Origin: Gemmatimonadota bacterium
GTDB taxonomy: Bacteria > Latescibacterota > UBA2968 > UBA8231
NCBI GenBank assembly: GCA_018672475.1
Contig: JABHFS010000103.1
Span: forward strand, 1 to 36,104
Length of the DNA stretch: 36,104 nucleotides
Direction: 5' to 3'
Position numbers and translations under genes: made by a program. Below the pieces are notes generated by a model that saw only the letters and a program-made list of their open reading frames with translations, had not been told where the DNA came from and did no database searches. Shown here piece by piece: positions 1-7,383 of the stretch. Numbering within the stretch: position 1 is the first letter of the stretch; each line of letters begins with the position of its first letter.

Positions 1-378
1 CCGGTCGTCGAGGTGGTGGTGCAAGAGATTGAAATAATGCTGTCCACCAGTGGTGCCGATCTCCATGTCTCGGGTACCCGCAACCTCTGCTTAAAACCCG
101 AATTCGGCGATTCGATTCAGGTCGCCGGTTTGGTGGATTTGGCTGAGAAGAAGGATATACTCGCGCAACTAATGAGCGAGCGGCACGGTGTCGTTATCAC
201 CATTGGCTCTGAGCATCGATCACAGGCGATGCAGCAGTGCAGTATGGTGACAGCCAGCTATGATGTCGCCGGCGCGCAAGGGGTCATTGGCGTGATTGGC
301 CCAACGCGGATGCCCTATGGTTCAGTTGTGGCCTTGGTCAATTATGCTGCCTCCCGGGCGGCGGCGCTGGTCAGTTGA
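1..378 (+). CDS. hrcA: Heat-inducible transcription repressor HrcA, C-terminal part
   Basis: The reading frame is open from the window edge and ends at TGA 376-378, so only the last ~125 residues are present. The C-terminal signature of HrcA is clear: a GVIGVIGPTRMPYGSVV stretch followed by a short helix, preceded by a GAF-like sensing domain. HrcA is the repressor that binds CIRCE operators in front of heat-shock operons. The next two genes are grpE and dnaJ, the classical hrcA-grpE-dnaJ order. No CIRCE inverted repeat is visible between this gene and grpE, so any operator should lie upstream of the window. The DNA-binding N-terminus is not visible. Confidence 0.87.
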   Translation, partial: PVVEVVVQEIEIMLSTSGADLHVSGTRNLCLKPEFGDSIQVAGLVDLAEKKDILAQLMSERHGVVITIGSEHRSQAMQQCSMVTASYDVAGAQGVIGVIGPTRMPYGSVVALVNYAASRAAALVS

Positions 379-436
379 GTAGTTTTCTGCCTAATAAAAT
401 CACAATAAATATGCAGTCGAATAAGAAGGAGTGTCG

Positions 437-1018
437 ATGAGCGAGCAAGAAACTCGGGACCGCGGCGAAATGGATGCGGATGAGTCGGGTGAGGTCGAAG
501 CTGTTGAGTCCGATCAGCAAGAGGGCAATAGCGGCGAAGAAGGCGAAGTCGCAAGCCCCGAAGATGAACTAGAAGCGGCTCGTGCCGAGGCGGCGGCCAA
601 TTACGATCGCTATTTGCGGTCTGTCGCTGAACTAGATAATTATCGCAAGCGCACTGTGCGGATGCGGACAGAAGCGCGTGAGGACACCTTGCGCGATCTA
701 TTGCTGCAAGTCGCACCGGTCTTGGATAATTTACACCGTGCGCTCAACCAGCAAACGCAGGACGCCGACTCGCTCAAGCAGGGGGTCGAGCTGATTTGTG
801 GTCAATTTAATGAAGTCCTCAAAGGATATGGACTCGCCGAAATTGAGGCGGTAGGGCAGCCCTTCGATCCCAATTTGCATGAAGCCTTGGCCGAGGTGCC
901 AAGTGCGGAACATGAGCCGGGCACGGTAATGGAAGAAATGGAAAAAGGATATAAGCTGAACGATAAGGTCGTGCGGGCTTCGCGCGTCGTCGTCAGCAAG
1001 GCTATCGAGGAGAAGTGA
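437..1018 (+). CDS. grpE: Nucleotide exchange factor GrpE
   Basis: The protein has 193 residues, usual for GrpE, which releases ADP from DnaK in the DnaK/DnaJ/GrpE chaperone cycle. The N-terminal ~55 residues are very acidic and low complexity. They are followed by the long dimerising helix (YDRYLRSVAELDNYRKR) and the C-terminal beta domain with the family pattern PFDPNLHEAL and a final GYKLNDKVVRAS-type motif. I chose ATG 437 because AAGGAG at 426-431 sits five bases upstream. An in-frame GTG at 431 overlaps that ribosome site and is less likely. The gap to dnaJ is 7 bases, so the two are probably co-transcribed. Confidence 0.95.
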   Translation: MSEQETRDRGEMDADESGEVEAVESDQQEGNSGEEGEVASPEDELEAARAEAAANYDRYLRSVAELDNYRKRTVRMRTEAREDTLRDLLLQVAPVLDNLHRALNQQTQDADSLKQGVELICGQFNEVLKGYGLAEIEAVGQPFDPNLHEALAEVPSAEHEPGTVMEEMEKGYKLNDKVVRASRVVVSKAIEEK

Positions 1019-1025
1019 GACGCTA

Positions 1026-2168
1026 ATGGCCAAGAGAGATTATTACGAAGTCCTGAATCTCGGCCGAGATGCCAGTGATAGCGACATCAAGGGCGCCTAT
1101 CGCAAGATGGCCTTGAAATATCATCCGGACCGAAATCCGGGGGACGCGGCGGCCGAAGAAACCTTCAAGGAGGCTTCTGAAGCCTACGAAGTCCTTTCTG
1201 ATCAGGAGAAAAGATCTGCATATGACCGCTTCGGCCACGAGAGCATGGAGGGCAATTTCGGTGGTGGTGGTTTTCAGTGGTCCGATTTTTCGCACGCCGG
1301 TGATTTTCAGGATATTTTTGAAGGCTTTTTCGGCGGTGGTGGTGGCGGTCGCCGGCGATCACGGGGACCATCGGGCCCGCCGAAAGGTCGTGACCTGAAG
1401 ATCAAGGTGAGTCTGACGCTCGAGGAGATCGCCGAGGGGGTCGAAAAGAAAATTGCCCTGACGCGTTTCCAGCGTTGCGGAACCTGTGAGGGGACTGGAG
1501 CCGCCAGCGGTTCCGCTCGCGAGACGTGCGGGACATGCGGTGGCCAAGGACAAGTCCAACAGATGGCGCGAACGCTCTTTGGCCAGTCGATGACCGTGAC
1601 GGCGTGTCCAACCTGTGATGGTGAGGGGCAGATTGTCGCAAACCCCTGCACCGAATGCGACGGCGATGGCCGAGAACGCGGACAGACCACGCTCTCGGTG
1701 CGGATTCCAGCGGGAGTGCAGGAGGGCAACTATATCCCCTTGCGCGGTCAGGGCGAAGTTGGGCCACGCGGTGGACCGCCCGGCGATGCGTTGGTTTTCA
1801 TTGAGGAGCAGGAGCACGAGTATTTTACCCGCGACGGAAATCACGTGATATACCAATTGCCGTTGGGTTTTGGCCAGGCGGCGTTGGGCGCGGAGATTAA
1901 GGTCCCGATATTGGCTGGTAGCGCGGCGTTGAAGATTCCGAGTGGAACGCAATCCGGGCGCGTATTCCGCATGAGCGGTAAAGGCATCCCCGATGTCAAT
2001 GGTCGTGGCGGCGGCGATCAACTCGTCCAGGTTATTTTGTGGACCCCCGAGGACCTGAGCCGACGGGAACGAGAGTTGTTCACGGAGTTGGCGCAATTAG
2101 AAGAAGAGCGCGTTGCCGCCGGCGGCGAAGGTTTCTTCGCCAAGGTGCGCAAGGCCTTCGGGGCTTAA
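1026..2168 (+). CDS. dnaJ: Chaperone DnaJ (type I Hsp40)
   Basis: This is a complete type I J-protein of 380 residues. Residues 1-70 form the J domain with the HPD triad at 33-35, which stimulates DnaK ATPase. A Gly/Phe-rich linker follows, ending in a run of glycines and arginines near residue 105. Next come four CxxCxGxG zinc modules (CGTCEGTG, CGTCGGQG, CPTCDGEG, CTECDGDG) and two C-terminal substrate-binding domains. A GAGGAG-type ribosome site lies in the end of grpE. No dnaK is in the window, so it must be encoded elsewhere or upstream. Confidence 0.98.
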   Translation: MAKRDYYEVLNLGRDASDSDIKGAYRKMALKYHPDRNPGDAAAEETFKEASEAYEVLSDQEKRSAYDRFGHESMEGNFGGGGFQWSDFSHAGDFQDIFEGFFGGGGGGRRRSRGPSGPPKGRDLKIKVSLTLEEIAEGVEKKIALTRFQRCGTCEGTGAASGSARETCGTCGGQGQVQQMARTLFGQSMTVTACPTCDGEGQIVANPCTECDGDGRERGQTTLSVRIPAGVQEGNYIPLRGQGEVGPRGGPPGDALVFIEEQEHEYFTRDGNHVIYQLPLGFGQAALGAEIKVPILAGSAALKIPSGTQSGRVFRMSGKGIPDVNGRGGGDQLVQVILWTPEDLSRRERELFTELAQLEEERVAAGGEGFFAKVRKAFGA

Positions 2169-2178
2169 GCAGGTTTAT

Positions 2179-2985
2179 GTGACTATTCCGCGCACGACGC
2201 CGAATGTTGAGGGGCCGTTGGCCCAGGTGCACAATGTGGTTGCCGTGGCCAGTGCCAAGGGCGGTGTCGGCAAGTCGACATTGAGTGTTAATCTGGCCAT
2301 GAGCCTCGCTTCGCAAGGTGCCCGTGTCGGTTTGCTCGACGCCGATATATACGGTCCGAGCATTCCCTTGATGATGGGAGTGAGGCAACAGCCGGAGACC
2401 GCGGCCGAGGGCGTAATGCATCCGATCGAAAAAGACGGTATAGCGCTGATGTCCATCGGTTTTATCGCCGGCGAGGATGCGCCGGTGGTCTGGCGCGGTC
2501 CGCTTTTGGCGCGAGCCCTACAGCAGTTTTTGCATCAAGTGGAATGGGGGGAACTCGATTATCTGCTGATCGATTTACCTCCTGGGACCGGAGACGTACC
2601 GCTGACCTTGAGTCAGACCGTGGCGTTATCGGGGGCTCTGATGGTGACGACTCCGCAAGCTGTGGCGTTGGAGGACGTCGAGCGGGGCATCGCGATGTTT
2701 TCCAAGGTTGAGGTGGACATCCTCGGCGTCGTCGAAAATATGAGTTACTATATTTGCGGCGAATGCGGTGAACGACACGAAATATTTGCGCATGGTGGTG
2801 GCGCCGACGCCGCAGCTAGGTTGGGTTTGCCTTTCTTAGGGGCTGTGCCGCTTTCGCCCGCGATCCGCAAGGGCGGAGATGAGGGAAAAGCCTCCAGTCT
2901 CCGCGAGGGGGAAATAGGGGCTATTTTCGATGGAATTGGCGATCGTCTGGTCGGCGAGTTGCGCCGGCTTGAGGAAGAGGGCTGA
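2179..2985 (+). CDS. Mrp/ApbC-family Fe-S cluster carrier P-loop ATPase
   Basis: This belongs to the Mrp/ApbC/Nbp35/Ind1 family, cytoplasmic ATPases that bind and transfer [4Fe-4S] clusters. The deviant Walker A KGGVGKST is at residues 27-34, the LDADIYGPSIP Mrp signature follows, then LIDLPPGTGD, and the cluster-binding CxxC (Cys193, Cys196) lies in the usual NMSYYICGECGERH context. I chose GTG 2179, 10 bases after dnaJ stops, with AGCAGG just upstream. The frame could also open at 2113 inside dnaJ. Either way the N-terminal MIP18/DUF59 domain common in longer Mrp proteins is absent. The stop overlaps the next start (TGATG), so translation is probably coupled to the NuoB-like gene. Confidence 0.93.
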   Translation: MTIPRTTPNVEGPLAQVHNVVAVASAKGGVGKSTLSVNLAMSLASQGARVGLLDADIYGPSIPLMMGVRQQPETAAEGVMHPIEKDGIALMSIGFIAGEDAPVVWRGPLLARALQQFLHQVEWGELDYLLIDLPPGTGDVPLTLSQTVALSGALMVTTPQAVALEDVERGIAMFSKVEVDILGVVENMSYYICGECGERHEIFAHGGGADAAARLGLPFLGAVPLSPAIRKGGDEGKASSLREGEIGAIFDGIGDRLVGELRRLEEEG

Positions 2986-3263
2986 TGACCGTCGCGCAGC
3001 AGACGCCTATGTCTAGGTTGGTAAATTGGGCGCGGGCGAAGTCCTTGTGGATCTTTCCCTTTGGTGGTTACGCATGTGCTGCCGCCGATCGTTCTGCCCG
3101 TTCCCCGGTGCAAACGGGTGGCTTCTATGACACCTATACGCAGGTACAAGATATCGGCCGCTTCGTGCCGGTGGCCGCTTATGTGCCGGGTTGTCCGCCG
3201 CCTATCGAGGATCTGATCGACGCCATCGAAGGCCCCCAGCGCAAGATCAGCCGCAACGGTTGA
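2985..3263 (+). CDS. Miniature NuoB-like protein (complex I subunit B with the central region missing)
   Basis: The protein has 92 residues. Residues 13-31 (VNWARAKSLWIFPFGGYAC) match the N-terminal NuoB/NdhK block that normally precedes the tandem Cys-Cys. Residues 44-86 (TGGFYDTYTQVQ, then RFVPVAAYVPGCPPP and a final helix) match the C-terminal block. About 70 residues between them are absent, including the third cluster-N2 cysteine, and the tandem Cys pair is reduced to a single Cys31. Cys70 of PGCPP is retained. The frame is intact, codon use matches its neighbours, and the start overlaps the mrp stop. It could be a decayed nuoB that kept its frame or a small working relative; it cannot carry a normal N2 cluster. 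A short CCCGG/CCGGG hairpin lies at 3289-3303 downstream, without a good T tract. Confidence 0.68.
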   Translation: MTVAQQTPMSRLVNWARAKSLWIFPFGGYACAAADRSARSPVQTGGFYDTYTQVQDIGRFVPVAAYVPGCPPPIEDLIDAIEGPQRKISRNG

Positions 3264-3321
3264 TTACAGCCCGATTCCTTTTTGCTTCCCCGGTCAAGCC
3301 GGGCTTGCTATCTTTGCACAA

Positions 3322-4194
3322 ATGAATAAACAGACTTGGCAGTGCTTGCGTTTGGAGGTGCCTTCGGCATGCTCAGAGGAATTGGGCGCACGGGCTTATG
3401 CGCTGGGCAGTTGCGGACTCCAAGCCGAAGAGACTGGGGAACGCACTCGTCTCAGTATTTACTTCGCCACAGAACCGGATTTCGATTTGGCGATGGTTCG
3501 CCGAGAATTGGAACTTGCTCTAGCTGCTCTCGATTTGGCGCCGCCGCTTATTGAAGTTGATCGCGTGGAAGCAGAGGATTGGGAAGAGGATTGGCGGCGT
3601 TTTTTTAGGCCGGTGTGGGCGACTCCGCGAATTGTCGTTCATCCCTCGTGGATCCCGGTTGAGACCAAAGAGGATCAAGTCGCGATTGTTATTGATCCCA
3701 AAATGGCTTTTGGCACAGGCGGGCATGAGTCTACGCAGCTCTGTTTGCAGGCGCTTGATCGCTTTCTCAGCCCGCAGGCGCGTTGTCTAGATTTGGGCAC
3801 GGGCAGCGGGATTCTCAGTATCGCCGCTGCGTTGTTGGGCGCAGAGTCGGTGCTCGCCGTTGATGTCGACGAGGTCGCGGTGGTCAATGCGCGAGAAAAC
3901 CTGGCGCGCAATGCGATCGCCGAGCAGTGTGTTGAAGTGCGGACGGGAAGCCTGGAAGTGGTTGGGGAGGCATCTTTTGATTTGATCTTGGCCAATATTC
4001 AAAGCCATATATTGCGGCCCCTTTTAACACCAATTGACCGCTTGTTAAAGCCGGTCGGTTTGGTGCTATTTTCGGGGTTACTGGTTCGGGAGGGGGCCGA
4101 TTTTTGCGGGTGGGTCGAAGATGCGGGGTTGCAGATTGAAACCACCATGGAAAAAGGCGAGTGGATCTGTGTCGTAGCTCGTAACGCGCGCTAA
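3322..4194 (+). CDS. prmA: Ribosomal protein L11 methyltransferase
   Basis: PrmA uses S-adenosylmethionine to methylate amino groups of ribosomal protein L11. The 290-residue length is typical. The N-terminal substrate-recognition domain covers roughly residues 1-100. It is followed by the PrmA hallmark DPKMAFGTGGHESTQ, the SAM-binding motif DLGTGSG at residues 157-163, and the catalytic-site LANIQSHIL segment. No strong ribosome site precedes ATG 3322. The stop TAA overlaps the ATG of rsmE (TAATG), so the two rRNA/ribosome-modifying genes are translationally coupled. Confidence 0.95.
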   Translation: MNKQTWQCLRLEVPSACSEELGARAYALGSCGLQAEETGERTRLSIYFATEPDFDLAMVRRELELALAALDLAPPLIEVDRVEAEDWEEDWRRFFRPVWATPRIVVHPSWIPVETKEDQVAIVIDPKMAFGTGGHESTQLCLQALDRFLSPQARCLDLGTGSGILSIAAALLGAESVLAVDVDEVAVVNARENLARNAIAEQCVEVRTGSLEVVGEASFDLILANIQSHILRPLLTPIDRLLKPVGLVLFSGLLVREGADFCGWVEDAGLQIETTMEKGEWICVVARNAR

Positions 4195-4940
4195 TGCCGG
4201 GTTTTTGGGTGGAACCGGAGGATGTGGGGGAGTCTCGTCTGGTCCTGCGGGGCGATGAGGCGCACCATTTGACGCGGGTGCGTCGTTATGGACCCGGTGA
4301 CGAGGTCGAGGCGGTTGATGGGGTGGGGTGTTGTTATCGGGTGCGGGTCGAACGGGTCGCGCCAGGGGTGGTTGAAGCGGAGATTCTCGCGCGATTGCCC
4401 GAGAAGGGCGAGAGTCCGGTGCGCCTTGTATTGGCACCGGCGCTTCTCAAGGGACAGCGTTTCGATTTCATCGTCGAAAAAGCAACAGAAGTTGGGGTGG
4501 CGGCGATTATGCCACTATTTAGCGAACGCGGCATAGTGCGGGTTGGCAAGGAGCGCAAGATCGAACGTTGGCAGCGTTTGGCCCAAGCGGCGACGAAGCA
4601 ATGTGGTCGTTCGCGGGTGCCGAAGATTGACGCGCCGCGGTCTTTGCACGAGCTGTTGGGTCATTTAATGACCATTTGTGATACCGTGTTGCTCGCCACG
4701 CCGGGTGAGCCTGAGCAGGCTTTTGCAATCGGGCAAGCAAAGGGCGCCGGGGCGTCCGTGGGGTTGTTGGTTGGACCGGAGGGGGGGTTTACGGATGATG
4801 AGGTGGAAAGGGCTCGCGGTGCGGGGGCAGTGCCTTTCGCATGGGGAGAGCGGGTATTGCGGGCGGATACCGCCGGCATAGTATTGGCCGCGCTGGTCCT
4901 GCACGCCGCCGAAGGTTTTTTGCAAAAGGAGGGAAGCTAA
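4194..4940 (+). CDS. rsmE: 16S rRNA m3U1498 methyltransferase
   Basis: This is a SPOUT-class methyltransferase of 248 residues that methylates N3 of U1498 in 16S rRNA. An N-terminal PUA-like domain ([15 protein letters not shown]) is followed by the knotted SAM-binding domain. Family motifs are [17 protein letters not shown], the [10 protein letters not shown] loop near residue 194 and [11 protein letters not shown] near residue 218. It starts inside the prmA stop codon and ends one base before the aroQ start, so it is part of a compact operon. Confidence 0.95.
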   Translation: MPGFWVEPEDVGESRLVLRGDEAHHLTRVRRYGPGDEVEAVDGVGCCYRVRVERVAPGVVEAEILARLPEKGESPVRLVLAPALLKGQRFDFIVEKATEVGVAAIMPLFSERGIVRVGKERKIERWQRLAQAATKQCGRSRVPKIDAPRSLHELLGHLMTICDTVLLATPGEPEQAFAIGQAKGAGASVGLLVGPEGGFTDDEVERARGAGAVPFAWGERVLRADTAGIVLAALVLHAAEGFLQKEGS

Positions 4941-4941
4941 T

Positions 4942-5373
4942 TTGCCTAATATACTGATCTTACATGGACCCAATCTAAATCTGCTGGGCACGCGCGAACC
5001 GGACGTGTACGGCAGGGAGACCCTCGCCGATATCAACGCCATGCTGACAGAGCATGCACAACGGTTGCAGGTGCAAGTCCGTTGTCTGCAGTCCAACCAC
5101 GAAGGCGAGTTGATCGATGCGATACATAAAGCCGAAGAAACGGCCTTACTCTTTAACCCTGGCGCATTTACCCACTATAGTATCGCGCTGCGCGATGCGG
5201 TAGCGGCTAAGGGGTTGCCGACGGTTGAGGTCCATTTGTCGAATGTGCACGCCCGTGAAGAATTTCGTCATCGCTCGGTAATTGCCCCGGTATGCCTGGG
5301 GCAAATCGCCGGTTTTGGCAGTTATAGTTATGTCGTAGGGCTCGCGGCCCTCGTCCACCATTTGGAGGATTAG
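4942..5373 (+). CDS. aroQ: Type II 3-dehydroquinate dehydratase
   Basis: AroQ removes water from 3-dehydroquinate to give 3-dehydroshikimate in the shikimate pathway. The 143-residue size fits the small dodecameric type II enzyme. Motifs visible are [13 protein letters not shown] (residues 8-20, with the catalytic Tyr a few residues later in VYGRETL), [15 protein letters not shown] and [18 protein letters not shown] with the catalytic His. The start is TTG 4942; AAGGAGGG at 4927-4933 gives an 8-base spacing, and the protein begins at the usual family position. Confidence 0.95.
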   Translation: MPNILILHGPNLNLLGTREPDVYGRETLADINAMLTEHAQRLQVQVRCLQSNHEGELIDAIHKAEETALLFNPGAFTHYSIALRDAVAAKGLPTVEVHLSNVHAREEFRHRSVIAPVCLGQIAGFGSYSYVVGLAALVHHLED

Positions 5374-5375
5374 CA

Positions 5376-6752
5376 ATGGGGGCTTTGCGCTACGGGTTAT
5401 TCTTACTCCTTGCGGTAGTTTCCGCAATCGAGGCGGGGCCAGCGCTAAAAATGGACCGGCCGCAGGTCAATATCCGGGCCGATGCGACAGTGCAGGCCTC
5501 TAGGGTCGCGGTCTTGGCCCAAGACGTAGAAGTCGAGGCGTTGGGGCGCAAGGACGAATGGTTTCGGATTAGCTTGCCGGACGGGCGCGAGGGGTGGGTG
5601 CATTCGCGTTTGGTGCGAGAAATCGTCGTCGTTACGGGCGAGGGCGTGCGTTTGCGCGAGGCGGGCTCGACTACGGCGCCGACGGTCGCCACCGCGGCGA
5701 AGGGAGAAGAGTTAGGTAAGGTCGGCGAGCGGGGTAATTGGTTTGAAATCGCATTAGCCGATGGCGGGCGCGGTTGGATTTGGAAAGAATTAGTTCGAGT
5801 TAAGACGATAAGATCGGCTGTGGCCAAGGTACCAGAGGAACAAGAAGCGGAAATTCGCCCAGAAGCGGTCGCACAAGAGGAAGCCGAACCGATTGTAGAA
5901 GAAGTCGTCGCGCCCCCCCCTGTATTGCGGCGGAATATTTATGCGGAGGGTTTGCAGCATGCCGCGGCGGGCGAACACCAACTGGCATTGGATCTTTTTA
6001 ATGATGTGCTAGACACCAAGCCGGATCACCTCGATGCGTTAATCCATGCGGCCCGGGCCCACAAGCACCTCCGTGTCTACGATCGGGCCTTAGACCGGTT
6101 GTACCAAGCGATGACATTGGGAGAGGGGCGTCGAGATATTTATGTGACGTTGGCTGAAGTGTATCGCCTAGGCGGTGTGCCGGATAGCTCGGCTAAATAC
6201 CTGGCTTTGTTTCGCGGGGAGAAATGGAAAAAACCGCAAACTGTGGGGCAGGATAAGCAGCCGGAGCAGGAGGATGACATGCCGCTTGAGGCGTGGTGGA
6301 TCTACGGCGCCGGGTTTGTGGGGGCCTTGCTTTTGCTTGCGGGTGGGTGGGTCGTTGTGCGTTTGCGGCGACCGAGGGCTGTAAAATTAGCTAAAGAAGG
6401 TAAAGAACAGGGGGCGAAAGCGGCAAAGGGCAAATTCGCGAAGGAGATGCGCCAGAGTCGGGAAACAGGCATTAGTGGTTCAGGCGAAGAGGTGGAACTG
6501 GAACGGCAGATCCAAGAAAAACGCGCGGATCTGCAACAGAGTTCAGGGGCCTTTCTGGGGCCCAATGCATTGGGGGGGGGCGAAGACGCCCATATGGAGC
6601 AGATATTGGGGCAGGTGGAGACGTTGCGTGGCGCGCTTGAGGCCCAAGACGAAAGGGCGCATATCTACGCCGATATTGTTCGTTTGCAGAACGCTAAGAT
6701 CGAAGCAATGGAGCAGGAGTTAGACCTGTTGCGGCGGCGCGGTAAGAGTTAG
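5376..6752 (+). CDS. Exported SH3/TPR protein with membrane anchor and coiled coil
   Basis: I do not recognise a named family, but the architecture of this 458-residue protein is clear. A signal peptide (about 1-20) is followed by two tandem bacterial SH3-like domains (about 26-83 and 84-143; repeated pattern VNIRADAT / VRLREAGST ... GREGWVHSRLV / GRGWIWKELV). Next are an acidic linker, TPR-like helices (about 188-282), a transmembrane segment at 307-330, a basic stretch and a C-terminal coiled coil (about 385-455). SH3b domains usually bind peptidoglycan or peptides, so the N-terminal part probably sits in the periplasm and the coiled coil in the cytoplasm. The ATG lies 2 bases after aroQ with GGAGG upstream. 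The stop overlaps the convergent next gene by 4 bases. Confidence 0.85.
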   Translation: MGALRYGLFLLLAVVSAIEAGPALKMDRPQVNIRADATVQASRVAVLAQDVEVEALGRKDEWFRISLPDGREGWVHSRLVREIVVVTGEGVRLREAGSTTAPTVATAAKGEELGKVGERGNWFEIALADGGRGWIWKELVRVKTIRSAVAKVPEEQEAEIRPEAVAQEEAEPIVEEVVAPPPVLRRNIYAEGLQHAAAGEHQLALDLFNDVLDTKPDHLDALIHAARAHKHLRVYDRALDRLYQAMTLGEGRRDIYVTLAEVYRLGGVPDSSAKYLALFRGEKWKKPQTVGQDKQPEQEDDMPLEAWWIYGAGFVGALLLLAGGWVVVRLRRPRAVKLAKEGKEQGAKAAKGKFAKEMRQSRETGISGSGEEVELERQIQEKRADLQQSSGAFLGPNALGGGEDAHMEQILGQVETLRGALEAQDERAHIYADIVRLQNAKIEAMEQELDLLRRRGKS

Positions 6753-7327
6753 AACCGATATACATAAGAGATACCGGCGCTGGGCTCCCCGTCATTCAGA
6801 CTGATCTCGGGGAAGATGCGGCGGGTCGCTTTGCGTGGAATAAACGATACGCCGAGGCTTCCGGCGGCAAAAAGCGCGGTGGCTATCCCAAACTTTCGTG
6901 CGCGGGAGGCTTTGTCTTCGAATTTTATGGCTTGGGCTTCTAAACTAGCAAGGCGGTTTAGTTTGGCATCGTCTTCAAAGCCCGAGGCTCGGTCGAATTG
7001 CAACCAAGAGATCAGGCTGAAGGCCACAGCTCCTCCGAGGAAGCTGATATAGGGGAACTCGGTTACCGTAATGCTTTTGGCCCCTCCGCCCAGCGATTCG
7101 AGGGTTACGATCTTGTCTATTTCCGTCTTGTCGAACGTAAAGATCTTCTTTTTAACGCGGAGAATGACGAGATCTTTGCTTTTTTCAACTAGTGTTCCTT
7201 CAACTAGGCTGCCGTCGGCCAAATAAACCCGAGTGTCCGCTCCTGCAATGGGGGCGGGTTCGGCCAAGGCCCAAAGGGGTTGCAATACTAGGCAAAGACA
7301 GGCGACTAAAACCGTGCTGCGCTTCAT
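6749..7327 (-). CDS. Hypothetical exported protein with an LSm/SH3-like N-terminal domain
   Basis: The protein has 192 residues with a good signal peptide (MKRSTVLVACLCLVLQPLWA). A small beta-rich segment (VYLADGSLVEGTLVEKSKD ... KKKIFTFDKTEIDKI) resembles modules that read 'function of expression at a site', seen in many exported proteins with this LSm-like fold. A hydrophobic stretch (FPYISFLGGAVAFSLISWL), a charged helical region and a second hydrophobic segment (FGIATALFAAGSLGVSFIP) follow. The end ISYVYRF has the aromatic C-terminus often seen in outer-membrane-associated proteins. I chose ATG 7327 because of the signal peptide and the AGAGGAG upstream. No function can be assigned. Confidence 0.75.
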   Translation of the reverse strand: MKRSTVLVACLCLVLQPLWALAEPAPIAGADTRVYLADGSLVEGTLVEKSKDLVILRVKKKIFTFDKTEIDKIVTLESLGGGAKSITVTEFPYISFLGGAVAFSLISWLQFDRASGFEDDAKLNRLASLEAQAIKFEDKASRARKFGIATALFAAGSLGVSFIPRKATRRIFPEISLNDGEPSAGISYVYRF

Positions 7328-7383
7328 TTTAAAGCTCCTCTTGAGCGGATATCCACGCCGCAAATATACAAGGTCAACAAACC

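Noticed and set aside
379..436. CIRCE operator between hrcA and grpE
   Set aside because: No TTAGCACTC-type inverted repeat is present in this gap.
1359..2096. Long minus-strand open frame inside dnaJ
   Set aside because: DnaJ is unambiguous on the other strand, and the antisense product shows no protein pattern.
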